In this document: positions 36,642 to 44,867 of the stretch, piece after piece
Position numbering within the stretch: the stretch's first letter is position 1
Layout of the letters: every line of letters starts with the position of its first letter
Origin: Ruminococcus sp. XPD3002
GTDB lineage: Bacteria > Bacillota > Clostridia > Oscillospirales > Ruminococcaceae
Length of the DNA: 64,000 nucleotides
Assembly (NCBI GenBank): GCA_900119535.1
Contig: FPJT01000016.1
Span: forward strand, 1 to 64,000
Direction: 5' to 3'
The notes under the pieces: generated by a model
Seen by the model: only the letters and a program-made list of their open reading frames with translations
Databases searched by the model: none
What the model was told of the DNA's origin: nothing
Made by a program: the position numbers and the translations under genes

Positions 36642-36678
36642 AGGAAGTCCCTTTTCAAAAGAGGGACTTCCTTTTTTT
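36642..36678 (+). terminator. Terminator after the PL11 gene
   Basis: AGGAAGTCCCT and its near-perfect complement AGGGACTTCCT form a stem with an 8-9-base loop, followed by seven T. Confidence 0.9.
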
Positions 36679-36731
36679 AAGGCACTAATTTGTCAGGCAT
36701 ATAATTAAAAAAAGAAAATATCTCAAAAGCC

Positions 36732-36775
36732 TTGACTTCTTATTACTTTTGTGTTATTATCATTATAGTAATAAC
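36732..36775 (+). promoter_or_regulatory. Promoter with overlapping inverted repeat, candidate NrtR operator
   Basis: TTGACT (36732-36737) and TATTAT (36755-36760) are 17 bp apart. A perfect inverted repeat GTTATTA-9 bp-TAATAAC (36753-36775) covers the -10 box and start site, so a bound repressor would block transcription. The next gene encodes an NrtR-like regulator followed by pncB, so autoregulation is the simple reading. The operator assignment is inference. Confidence 0.6.
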
Positions 36776-36791
36776 AGAGGAGGTAATCCAT

Positions 36792-37607
36792 ATGGACAGC
36801 GAAAAGGAGTTCCTTGCCAACTATAAACAGAGCGACTATGAACGCCCCTCGGTAACGACCGATGTTGCAGCCTTCATGATAAGCTCTGAGGATAAGGAAA
36901 GCTACCGCAAAAATCCCGAGAACAAACTGCGGCTTCTGCTTATAAAACGCGGCGGTCATCCGTTCAGGGGTATGTGGGCGCTTCCCGGAGGCTTTCTTAA
37001 CAAGGATGAAACAGTTGAACAGTGCGCCTTAAGAGAGGTGCAAGAGGAAACAAACGTTATGCCTACGGCGCTGATGCCTGTTGGAGTTTTCAGCAAACCC
37101 GGACGCGATCCCCGCGGCTGGATAATCTCAAACGCCTATGTATCGGTTATCAGCGAAGAATCCGTTAAACAGGTCGGTATGGACGATGCTGACGATGCAC
37201 AGTGGTTCGCAGTTAGCTTTGAAAAGAACGAAAGCGGCGAATATCACCTCGAACTTGAATACGGTGATATACAGCTGAACGCTGTTCTTGCCGAAGAAAA
37301 GACATGCTTCGGACGCACAGAGTTCAGCATCATCGACAGCGGCGGACTTGCTTTCGACCACGCAGCAATTATTGCCGCTGCACTTACCGCTCTCAGGAAT
37401 CAGGCTGAACACTATGATACTATATTCGATTTCCTCCCCGAGAAATTTACTCTTACTGCCCTTCAGAAGGTACAGGAAACGATAATGAATGTAACTGTTC
37501 TTCCGGCTAACTTCAGAAGGATGATAAGCAGCTATGTTGAGGAAACCGACGAGTATTCAAGGGGAAAGGGACACCGTCCCGCAAAGCTCTACAGACGCAA
37601 AAAATAG
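36792..37607 (+). CDS. nrtR: NrtR-like Nudix transcriptional regulator of NAD metabolism
   Basis: A 271-residue protein: a Nudix domain (about 20-165) and a C-terminal winged helix (about 180-260). The Nudix box GGFLNKDETVEQCALREVQEETNV keeps the Glu residues but has Asn in place of the last Gly, as expected for a sensor rather than an efficient hydrolase. NrtR proteins bind ADP-ribose and repress NAD genes. The neighbour pncB, 49 bp downstream, is a usual target. The start at 36792 follows GAGGAGG; the open frame begins 60 bases earlier inside the promoter. A plain ADP-ribose hydrolase is the alternative. Confidence 0.85.
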   Translation: MDSEKEFLANYKQSDYERPSVTTDVAAFMISSEDKESYRKNPENKLRLLLIKRGGHPFRGMWALPGGFLNKDETVEQCALREVQEETNVMPTALMPVGVFSKPGRDPRGWIISNAYVSVISEESVKQVGMDDADDAQWFAVSFEKNESGEYHLELEYGDIQLNAVLAEEKTCFGRTEFSIIDSGGLAFDHAAIIAAALTALRNQAEHYDTIFDFLPEKFTLTALQKVQETIMNVTVLPANFRRMISSYVEETDEYSRGKGHRPAKLYRRKK

Positions 37608-37625
37608 CATCACATAATGTGATGC
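37607..37625. other. Perfect 19-bp palindrome between nrtR and pncB
   Basis: GCATCACATAATGTGATGC has 9-bp arms around one base and begins on the nrtR stop codon. It could be a second operator or an mRNA hairpin; no T run follows. Confidence 0.5.
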
Positions 37626-37656
37626 ATGAAAACTATTAACCGAAAGGAAGATCATT

Positions 37657-38850
37657 ATGAAACTGGAACCTATCGTTATTTCACTTCTCGACACAGACCT
37701 GTATAAATTCAATATGGATCAGGTCATTTTCCATAAGCATACAGACCTCTGCGGTCAGTACTATTTCAAGTGCCGAAATAAGGGGATCGTATTTACTCCC
37801 GAAATGGTACAGGAGATAAATGACCAGATAGATCACCTCTGCTCACTTACTTTCAAGAAGGAGGAACTGGATTACCTCCGCTCTATCCGCTTCATCAAGG
37901 ACGACTACGTTGAGTTTCTCCGCCTCTGGAGACCTATCCGTGACTATGTTACTGCTGAACTCGACGAGAACGGCGAGCTGAAAATAGTTGTGGACGGTCC
38001 CCTCTTCTCTGCAATGCAGTTCGAGATATACCTCCTTGAAATAGTAAACGAAGTGTACTTCCGCATGAAGTTCGATTACGACAAGCTCAGAAAGTCCGCT
38101 GAGGAGCGACTTGACGCCAAGATAAAGGCGCTCAATGACGGCACTTACACATTCAAATTCGCTGAGTTCGGATGCCGCAGAAGACTTTCAAGAGAGTGGG
38201 AGGACGTTGTGGTAAAGCGCCTTGTTACAGAGACTGACAAGTGCGTCGGCACTTCAAACGTTTACCTTGCAATGAAGTACAATGTAACTCCTATCGGCAC
38301 TTACGCTCACGAGTTCGTGCAGATGTATCAGGGTATAGATTCTATCCCCCTTGCGTATACGAACCACTACGCTATGAAGGACTGGTATGACGAGTATGAC
38401 GGCGATAACGGTACTGCCCTCACGGATACTATCACTACAGACCTGTTCCTTCTGGACTTCAACCGTTCAATGGTAAACAACTATACAGGTGTACGCCATG
38501 ACAGCGGCGATCCTTATGCATGGGGCGAAAAGATCATCGCTCACTACGAGAAGTACGGCGTTGATCCGAAGACAAAGCTCCTTCTCTTCAGCGACAGCCT
38601 TGATTTCGACCGCGCACAGAAGCTCCACGAATACTTCTGCGACAGGACAAAGGTATCATTCGGTATAGGTACATTCTGCTCCAATGATACAGAGGAGAAT
38701 GCGCTGAACATCGTTATAAAGCTCCAGTACGTCAACGGACGTCCCGTAGCAAAGCTCTCTGATGATATCGGCAAGGCAATGTGCCGTGACGCCGAGTATC
38801 TCGAATACCTCAAACGCTCTGTTGACTTCAGGATAAAGAGAGAATCTTAA
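37657..38850 (+). CDS. pncB: Nicotinate phosphoribosyltransferase
   Basis: A 397-residue PncB, converting nicotinate and PRPP (with ATP) to nicotinate mononucleotide in NAD salvage. Family phrases are visible: LDTDLYKFNMDQ near the start, FGCRRRLSREWE, GTSNVYLA, GTYAHEFVQMYQ containing the phosphorylated His, and VRHDSGDPYAWGEKI. Length is normal. It is the second gene of the nrtR unit and is presumably repressed when NAD supply is high. Confidence 0.95.
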   Translation: MKLEPIVISLLDTDLYKFNMDQVIFHKHTDLCGQYYFKCRNKGIVFTPEMVQEINDQIDHLCSLTFKKEELDYLRSIRFIKDDYVEFLRLWRPIRDYVTAELDENGELKIVVDGPLFSAMQFEIYLLEIVNEVYFRMKFDYDKLRKSAEERLDAKIKALNDGTYTFKFAEFGCRRRLSREWEDVVVKRLVTETDKCVGTSNVYLAMKYNVTPIGTYAHEFVQMYQGIDSIPLAYTNHYAMKDWYDEYDGDNGTALTDTITTDLFLLDFNRSMVNNYTGVRHDSGDPYAWGEKIIAHYEKYGVDPKTKLLLFSDSLDFDRAQKLHEYFCDRTKVSFGIGTFCSNDTEENALNIVIKLQYVNGRPVAKLSDDIGKAMCRDAEYLEYLKRSVDFRIKRES

Positions 38851-38871
38851 AATAAATACAGTGTTTAATCG

Positions 38872-38907
38872 GGGAAAAACCTTTCTGAAGAAAGGTTCTT
38901 TCCCCGA
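38872..38907 (+). terminator. Terminator-like hairpin after pncB
   Basis: GGGGAAAAACCTTTCT and AAAGGTTCTTTCCCC form a long imperfect stem 22 bases after pncB. No long T run follows, so termination is likely but not certain. Confidence 0.5.
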
Positions 38908-38934
38908 ACCCCTTTTCCAAAGACTTTCTGCCCC

Positions 38935-39017
38935 AAATTTTAAGCCTGACAGGGTACTCTTTTATAGTACTACTAAACAAGTAGTTTTACACGAGTACCC
39001 TGTCAGGCTTAAAATTT
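38935..39017. repeat. 83-bp element with perfect 25-bp inverted repeats
   Basis: The arms at 38935-38959 and 38993-39017 are perfect complements (25 bp, core AAGCCTGACAGGGTACTC). The 33-bp centre holds a smaller hairpin, ACTAC...GTAGT. It lies between the convergent pncB and serpin genes. It may be a bidirectional terminator or a miniature mobile element; no target duplication is obvious. Confidence 0.7.
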
Positions 39018-39084
39018 AAAGTAAAGGCTCAGGCAAGAGATAAGGGAGACCTCTCATCAGAAAGATCTCCCCGATAAATATCAT

Positions 39085-41064
39085 TTATTCACCGATATCT
39101 GTAACTGAACCGATAAATATAGGTGTATCGTTCTCGTCAACTATCATATACACGAAAGGACGATCAAGGTAAATATCTATAACCTTCGGAGGAGGTGCAA
39201 CAGCAGATGCCTCTGCCATGATAACAGCAGTTGCAGCAGCAGCCTCTGTGCCCTTCTTTGTGAGCTTGATGTTTGTCTTCTGAATAACATCGGCTATATA
39301 AAGCGGATTTGCTCCCTCTACAGAAAGATCGTTTATCTTGCTGAAATCAGCGGCGTATGTAAACGCAGTAGGCATACCTATCTGTTCGAGTGTCTCTTTA
39401 AGCGAACAGCTGTAGTTATAATCAAACTCTGGTATCATAGTGTGGACTACTGTGTAGCCGCTCATATCTCCGGGAGTCCTGAGCTGCTCGGAAAGCTTTT
39501 CGGGATCAAGACTTTCGATATAGTCATCGATATCTATGCCCTCATCAGGAAGGATTCCGACGAACTTGTATCTGCCTGCATAATTCTTCTTGAATGCAAG
39601 AGCATCATCAAGTACATAATAGTTATCGGATGTTTCACCAAGAGCGGATATGGTCTTTTTATTACCATCCTTGGTAGTAAATGTAGCCGGATATGGGTGA
39701 TAATACTGATGCTCCCAGAGTGCATTGAAGTAAACGGTATTGATAAGAGTCATTACCTTTTCATCCTCATTAGTTTTCTGTTCAAAATCATTTTCTTTGA
39801 AAAGTTTTGGTATCATGCCCTTGGTATTTGTGTTTACCCAGCTGTTTATGTCCTTTATGGTCTGATTGTCGAAAGGAGTCTTGTATATCTCAGCATTATA
39901 GTATTTCTTATTTGTCTCAAGGAAGGAATCATATATCTTGAGCGAAGGCTTATCCTTGAACCAGATAGAATCAGCTACCATGAGCTGTTCGCTTTCCGTA
40001 TCGGGAAGGTTACTGATATACCATGCCATGTAGTTATTGATATCGTCTATTGACATGGTGTCGCCGATGACTTTTTCCATTTCCTCAAGAGTCTTGCCGT
40101 CCGCACCGTTAGCAGTCATAGCAAGAGCAGCTGATGCAGAGAATGGAGAAACGAGCATGTTAGCCTTTTTCTCTTCGCTCTTATTAAGGTTCTTAAGCAT
40201 CTTTATGCCGAGCTTTATCTGTGAATCTGCGAATTTCTCGTCAGCTTCAACGCCCTGTTCAGCCTCGACCGATACTGTATTGTCGAGACGTATGCTTCCT
40301 ATCTCTGAAGGCAGATTGAAGTCCTTAGCAGCGCCAAGGAGATATTCGCTGAGCTGCTGAAGGTCATCTTCATCGAGCTCGCCGCTCTTATTGATATCAG
40401 AGTTTCTGAACTGATCTTCTGTGATATCGGAAGTATCGCCGCTTGTGATGAGCTGTCTGAGAAGGATGAGATCATAGATATCTATACCGCCGTTATCGTT
40501 AACGTCGCCGTAGTAATGCATACCTACAGGAGTTATCCTTAATATCTTTGAAACTGAGGATAACTGCGGATTTGAAAAAACAGCATCAGGATCCACGCTT
40601 ACGTCTTCATTTGAGATAACGTCGATATTTACAAGAGTACCTGAGTATCTGCTCTGGCTGAGGTTTGCTTTTACAAGTTTTCCTGCAATAAGACGGGCAC
40701 GGTCAAATTCATCGATCAATTGCTGGGCGTTTTTTGTAAACTCCTCATAGTCCTCACCCGCTGTCGATGAAGGAGTACCTAAATCAGGCGGGATAAGCTT
40801 GATTATCTGTTCACCGTAACCATAACGATCAAGGATAGTAAAGCTGTCAAGCAGCGGTTCACCATCCTCATTATTGCTGAATACAGCATCTGTTATAATA
40901 ACGTCTGAAAACCTGTAATTATGGGATTCGGAAGCATTTTCTGCTGCATTTGCTGTGATGCTTCTGCCTGCGCTGAGAGGTGCTGCTGCTGAGAATGAAC
41001 CTGCAATAAGAGGCGCACACAGCAGGAGAGATGTGATCTTGAGCAATTGTTTAAGCTTTTTCAT
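39085..41064 (-). CDS. Secreted serpin with dockerin (serpin 1)
   Basis: A 659-residue protein: signal peptide (about 1-40), a poorly characterised N-terminal region (45-175), a dockerin (about 183-245; GDVNDNGGIDIYDL and SDINKSGELDEDDL), and a serpin domain (about 268-659). The reactive-loop hinge reads GTEAAAATAVIMAEAS, fully consistent with an inhibitory serpin; the P1 residue is predicted near Ala/Glu before Ser. Serpins trap serine or cysteine proteases, here probably to protect the cellulosome. A paralogue lies at 42310. AAAGGAG precedes the start. Confidence 0.92.
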   Translation of the reverse strand: MKKLKQLLKITSLLLCAPLIAGSFSAAAPLSAGRSITANAAENASESHNYRFSDVIITDAVFSNNEDGEPLLDSFTILDRYGYGEQIIKLIPPDLGTPSSTAGEDYEEFTKNAQQLIDEFDRARLIAGKLVKANLSQSRYSGTLVNIDVISNEDVSVDPDAVFSNPQLSSVSKILRITPVGMHYYGDVNDNGGIDIYDLILLRQLITSGDTSDITEDQFRNSDINKSGELDEDDLQQLSEYLLGAAKDFNLPSEIGSIRLDNTVSVEAEQGVEADEKFADSQIKLGIKMLKNLNKSEEKKANMLVSPFSASAALAMTANGADGKTLEEMEKVIGDTMSIDDINNYMAWYISNLPDTESEQLMVADSIWFKDKPSLKIYDSFLETNKKYYNAEIYKTPFDNQTIKDINSWVNTNTKGMIPKLFKENDFEQKTNEDEKVMTLINTVYFNALWEHQYYHPYPATFTTKDGNKKTISALGETSDNYYVLDDALAFKKNYAGRYKFVGILPDEGIDIDDYIESLDPEKLSEQLRTPGDMSGYTVVHTMIPEFDYNYSCSLKETLEQIGMPTAFTYAADFSKINDLSVEGANPLYIADVIQKTNIKLTKKGTEAAAATAVIMAEASAVAPPPKVIDIYLDRPFVYMIVDENDTPIFIGSVTDIGE

Positions 41065-41358
41065 ATGAGAAAACTCCTTTCTGAAATAGGATCAATGAAA
41101 CCGTTCAGTCCGAACAGTTACGTACATAATGTGATGGGCAATAACCGTCTAAAGGCAGTTATTGAGTACACCTTGCTTATTAAGACGTCGCCGCAAGGGA
41201 AACACTGTATGTGTAAAGCTCAACGAAATCCTTGCGGTGCCGTCTATACACTACACTCGCATGCCGCAAACGATTTATAACAGTTTTTCCAAAAAAATTT
41301 GAAAAAAAATTACAGCCCACCAAAAAACAGAAGTTTCAGGTAAGCTGCACATTGTATA
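41065..41358 (-). promoter_or_regulatory. Upstream region of serpin 1 with stem-loop element copy
   Basis: There is no gene in this 294-bp stretch. A likely minus-strand promoter is TTCAAA-18-TATAAA (about 41270-41300). At 41122-41167 the minus strand reads GTACTCAATAACTGCC, a hairpin, then GGTTATTGCCC, a copy of the dispersed stem-loop element about 100 bases before the serpin start. The leader also shares ATGCGAGTGTAGT with the leader of serpin 2 (42167). Confidence 0.5.
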
Positions 41359-41682
41359 TCAGAGAATGACTCTGTATTTCTTCAGATATTCCTCATAGCC
41401 CTTGCTTGTGAGATCAATGATACGGTAATCCTTTTTCGGAGCAACGTATATTATCTTGATGATATCCCTTGTGAGGAGTATGTGGAGTGCACTGAGTATA
41501 GCCTCTCTTGAACAGCTTGGAGTAGTATATTTCTCAAAAATATCCTTGAGCCATACACATCTTTCCTCGTTGTCAACATCAAGATTGATCTGGTCTGTAG
41601 GATTGAGCGGATCTTCTACGAAGTGAAGATGCTTGAAAGTATAGTCAAGTATATTCCAGTAACAGTCTTTATTCAGGATCAT
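41359..41682 (-). CDS. Small protein of unknown function, winged-helix-like
   Basis: A 107-residue protein not recognised by name. It is helical and ends with a segment of the form EAILSALHILLTRDIIKIIYV...IIDLTSKGYEEYLKKY, which looks like a winged helix with a beta-hairpin wing. The start at 41682 has AAAGGAGG; the frame extends 123 bases further up but over the promoter (TTGCTT-17-TATAAT, minus strand, 41744-41716). It sits alone between the two serpin genes. A regulator role is possible but unproven. Confidence 0.65.
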   Translation of the reverse strand: MILNKDCYWNILDYTFKHLHFVEDPLNPTDQINLDVDNEERCVWLKDIFEKYTTPSCSREAILSALHILLTRDIIKIIYVAPKKDYRIIDLTSKGYEEYLKKYRVIL

Positions 41683-41821
41683 GGGAAAACCTCCTTTAAA
41701 GTATTCTATATGTATATTATAACTTAATCTCAACCAAAAAGCAACACTTTTTTCAAAAAAACATAAGTTTATCTGCCAAGAAAAACCTTGCGTTTTTGTA
41801 TACAATTAATACAAAAATTTA

Positions 41822-42309
41822 TTGACCTTTCACTAAAATAATGATATAATTAATGCGTACTCAATAACCGCCATTAGGCGGTTATTGCCCCGAACAAAGT
41901 TCGGGGAGCACAATTTCTTCATAAAACAGTGAATTTGCGCGTCGCATTTCTTTATGTCAAGCTCATTTTGCCCTTTCTGGCAAAACAAAGTGCAAGAAAA
42001 AACTTCTATATGATTTTTCTTGCGTTTTGACAACTTAAAATCGGCTAAAACAAGCTGTATATAGCCGATTTTAAGTTGCCGAGCATACATTAATCAAGTC
42101 AAACCACAGCATTTACCATGATATGCAATTATTTTTGCATATCGCTGTTATATTTACGTCCCTCAATGCGAGTGTAGTAGATATATAGGGTATTGTTGCG
42201 ATTTGGTGAAGCAAGGGACGGAGTCTTATGATGCGAGCCCTCCGCAGAACGAGGCTTCGTGCTGCGCTTCATTCGGACAAAAAACAGTTGCAGAAAGGAG
42301 TAATTTCCA
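41822..42309 (+). promoter_or_regulatory. Promoter and long structured leader of serpin 2
   Basis: TTGACC (41822-41827) and TATAAT (41845-41850) are 17 bp apart. Six bases after the -10 the sequence GTACTCAATAACC begins (41857). A hairpin follows (CAATAACCGCC/GGCGGTTATTG), then a second (CCCCGAAC/GTTCGGGG), then TTTTGCC/GGCAAAA, and finally an 18-bp stem around 42033-42076 (ACTTAAAATCGGCTA/TAGCCGATTTTAAGT). The leader is about 450 bases with no credible gene. The first two hairpins recur in the por leader at 58343-58295. Confidence 0.65.
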
Positions 42310-44313
42310 ATGAAAAAAGCAAGTCATTTACTTAAAACAGCCGCATTTCTGCTTTGCCTGTCCCTTACAGCAGCAAGCTTTTCAGGTGCATCACCTGCCC
42401 TGAACAAAAGCCTGTTCACAGCCAATGCAGAAGAAGAGTACGAAGAAGAAGCCGACTACATTGAAGAAATACCTGTTGCAAGATGCAAATTCCATGATGT
42501 ACTGATTACTAACGGCTACAATGGTGATTTCCGCATACTTGTACCTAATGAATACGGAGTATATAACTGGGACGGCATCGATGTTTCTTTTGCAGACTAT
42601 TCTTATTACCGCGATCTTTTAAGATTAGCCGAACGCGATCTTTCAAACGGCATTATCAGTGAAGATGAATTTGAGGAGCGTAAACGTGAGATCTGGGCAG
42701 CAGAAGACAAAAGTATGGAACAGTATGAAATAATAAGAAATGTTCCTTACAACGCTATCGTAACTCTTGATGCAATGGTCCTCGGTATGGATGAAGACCG
42801 TGATCTTTCTTCCAAAGACCTTCTGGAATACAGCAAGATAATAAGCGAGATCACCATTTCAGACATATTAAAGATAACTTCTCAGGGACTTCACTACTAC
42901 GGCGATATCACCGATAACGGTGTTATCGATTCATATGACCTGCTCCTTATGCGTCAGGTAATCGCCTCTGAAGATCATTCAGAGCTCAGCGATGACCAGT
43001 TCAAGAACGCCGATGTAAATAAAAACGACGAAATCGACGAGGAAGACCTTCAGCAGCTGAGCGATTACCTCCTTGGTGCTGCGGACGGATTCAATACTCC
43101 TTCAGCAATAGGAAGCACACGTCTTGATAATACCGTTTCCGTCATGGCTGAAAAAGGAACCATCACAGATGAAAAATTCGCGGCTACTCAGATGAGATTC
43201 GGCGTTAATATGTTCAAGAAGCTCAACGAGGGTGAAAACAAAAAAAGCAATATGCTCATCTCTCCATTCTCGGCGGCCGCTGCACTCGCTATGACTGCAA
43301 ACGGCGCTGACGGTGATACTCTTAAGCAGATGGAAGAAGTTCTCGGAGATGATCTGTCAATCGAAGAGCTTGATAATTATATGGCTGGTTTCCTGAATAA
43401 GCTTCCTGACACCGAAAAGGAAAAGGTGCTTGTTGCAAATTCGATATGGTTCAAGGATACACCGTCTCTCAAGGTCTATGACTCGTTCCTTGAAACAAAC
43501 AAGAAGTATTTCAGCTCTGAGATATACAAGACCGCATTCGATGCAGATACTGTAAAGGACATCAACAGCTGGGTAAATACAAATACCAAGGGAATGATAC
43601 CTAAACTTCTTAGCCCTAATGATATTGATGAATCTACTGCAATGGCTCTTATCAACACCCTTTACTTCGATGCAGAATGGCAGAATAAATACGATGATTC
43701 AACTGAAACCAAATTCACCACAAAAGACGGACAAGAAAAAAAGATAGACGGTCTTTACGGCAGTTCGGACAACTACTACGAGCTCGATAACGCTATCGCT
43801 TTCAAGAGAGCGTATGCAGGTGATTACAAATTCGTCGGAATCCTTCCCGATGAGGGTATCGACATTGACGACTATATTGCAGGTCTCGATCCTGCAAAGC
43901 TCTCGGAACAGCTAAGCACTCCCGGAGACATGGATAACGTCATCGTACATACCATGATACCCGAATTCGAGTATGATTACGGCTGCTCAATGGCAGATAC
44001 TCTCAAAGATCTTGGCATGAAAAATGCATTCGACAGCAATTTTGCTGACTTCAGCAAGATAAATGACCTTTCTGTAGAGGGAGCAAACTCGCTTTATATC
44101 TCGAATGTGCTCCAGAAAACAAATATCAAGCTGACTAAGGAAGGCACAAAGGCTGCTGCTGCAACAGCAGTTATTATGGCTGCAGGTGCTGGAATTAACC
44201 CGAATCCTCCAAGATATATCTACATCTATCTGAACCGTCCGTTCGTATATATGATCGTCGACAAACACGACGTTCCTGTATTCATCGGTTCAATTTCAGA
44301 TATCGGCAAATAA
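42310..44313 (+). CDS. Secreted serpin with dockerin (serpin 2)
   Basis: A 667-residue paralogue of the protein at 39085: signal peptide (about 1-40), acidic N-terminal region, dockerin (about 197-262; GDITDNGVIDSYDLLLMRQ and ADVNKNDEIDEEDLQQ), and serpin domain (about 285-667). The reactive-loop hinge GTKAAAATAVIMAAGAG keeps the small residues needed for loop insertion; the scissile site differs from serpin 1 (Ala-Gly against Ala-Glu-Ala-Ser), so the target proteases probably differ. AAAGGAG lies before the ATG. Confidence 0.92.
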   Translation: MKKASHLLKTAAFLLCLSLTAASFSGASPALNKSLFTANAEEEYEEEADYIEEIPVARCKFHDVLITNGYNGDFRILVPNEYGVYNWDGIDVSFADYSYYRDLLRLAERDLSNGIISEDEFEERKREIWAAEDKSMEQYEIIRNVPYNAIVTLDAMVLGMDEDRDLSSKDLLEYSKIISEITISDILKITSQGLHYYGDITDNGVIDSYDLLLMRQVIASEDHSELSDDQFKNADVNKNDEIDEEDLQQLSDYLLGAADGFNTPSAIGSTRLDNTVSVMAEKGTITDEKFAATQMRFGVNMFKKLNEGENKKSNMLISPFSAAAALAMTANGADGDTLKQMEEVLGDDLSIEELDNYMAGFLNKLPDTEKEKVLVANSIWFKDTPSLKVYDSFLETNKKYFSSEIYKTAFDADTVKDINSWVNTNTKGMIPKLLSPNDIDESTAMALINTLYFDAEWQNKYDDSTETKFTTKDGQEKKIDGLYGSSDNYYELDNAIAFKRAYAGDYKFVGILPDEGIDIDDYIAGLDPAKLSEQLSTPGDMDNVIVHTMIPEFEYDYGCSMADTLKDLGMKNAFDSNFADFSKINDLSVEGANSLYISNVLQKTNIKLTKEGTKAAAATAVIMAAGAGINPNPPRYIYIYLNRPFVYMIVDKHDVPVFIGSISDIGK

Positions 44314-44320
44314 AAGATCA

Positions 44321-44352
44321 GGCGGTCTGTAGAGAATACAGACCGCCTTTTG
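44321..44352 (+). terminator. Terminator after serpin 2
   Basis: GGCGGTCTGTA and TACAGACCGCC form an 11-bp perfect stem with a 5-base loop, followed by TTTTGTATT. It also lies close to the 3' end of the convergent lanthipeptide operon. Confidence 0.88.
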
Positions 44353-44354
44353 TA

Positions 44355-44558
44355 TTACTTTATTTTAGGACAAATTTTTGTTGACAAAATAGTTGTTGCA
44401 GCACATCCAATAGTTACCATATTTGGTGTGATCGGAGGCGTGATAAAGCAAAAAGCTGAATGACGGAGTGTTAATTTTAATCCGCCGTTAACAGCGTTCT
44501 CGTCGATAGCCTCAAAAAGCTCTGCGTTGATGTTGTTTTCGATCATTGGGTTTTTCAT
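44355..44558 (-). CDS. Lanthipeptide precursor 7 of 7
   Basis: A 67-residue precursor. The leader starts MKNPMIENN and ends ELFEAIDENAVNGG, the double-Gly class II type. The 41-residue core has three Cys (after AF, IG and KI) and many Thr (for example TPPITP, ATTILSTK) for dehydration and ring formation. The start is at 44558 because GGAGG lies seven bases upstream; an in-frame ATG further up overlaps that site. Distal gene of the operon, probably modified by the LanM at 46437. Confidence 0.88.
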   Translation of the reverse strand: MKNPMIENNINAELFEAIDENAVNGGLKLTLRHSAFCFITPPITPNMVTIGCAATTILSTKICPKIK

Positions 44559-44597
44559 AGTTAGTTCCTCCATTATGTTTCTCATTATTTCTTTTTA

Positions 44598-44819
44598 TTA
44601 CTTTTTCTTAACTACGCCTGCAACTCCTGCAGCAACAGCTCCTGCAACTGCTACTGCAGCTGTACCTACGGCAGGGCAGATATTAACAGATATTCTGATC
44701 GCACAAGCAAGAGCCGGACAGCTGAACATTGCAATTGATCTTCCGCCGTTAACAGCGTTCTCGTCGATTGCCTCGAAAAGATCTGTGTTTATGTTGTTTT
44801 CGATCATTGGGTTTTTCAT
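44598..44819 (-). CDS. Lanthipeptide precursor 6 of 7, Ala/Val/Gly-rich core
   Basis: A 73-residue precursor with the shared leader (ends DLFEAIDENAVNGG). The core is unusual: three Cys in its first half (FSCPALACAIR, NICPAV), one Thr, then about 25 residues almost only of Ala, Val and Gly, ending Lys-Lys-Lys. With few dehydratable residues it can carry at most a few rings; the tail looks membrane-active. It may be the partner component of another peptide. Confidence 0.87.
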   Translation of the reverse strand: MKNPMIENNINTDLFEAIDENAVNGGRSIAMFSCPALACAIRISVNICPAVGTAAVAVAGAVAAGVAGVVKKK

Positions 44820-44867
44820 AGTTAGTTCCTCCATTATGTTTTTCATTTTTTCTTTTTATTACTTAAG

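Noticed and set aside
41833-42090. Minus-strand 85-codon frame upstream of serpin 2
   Set aside because: It covers the hairpin-rich leader and promoter; its codons simply read through inverted repeats.
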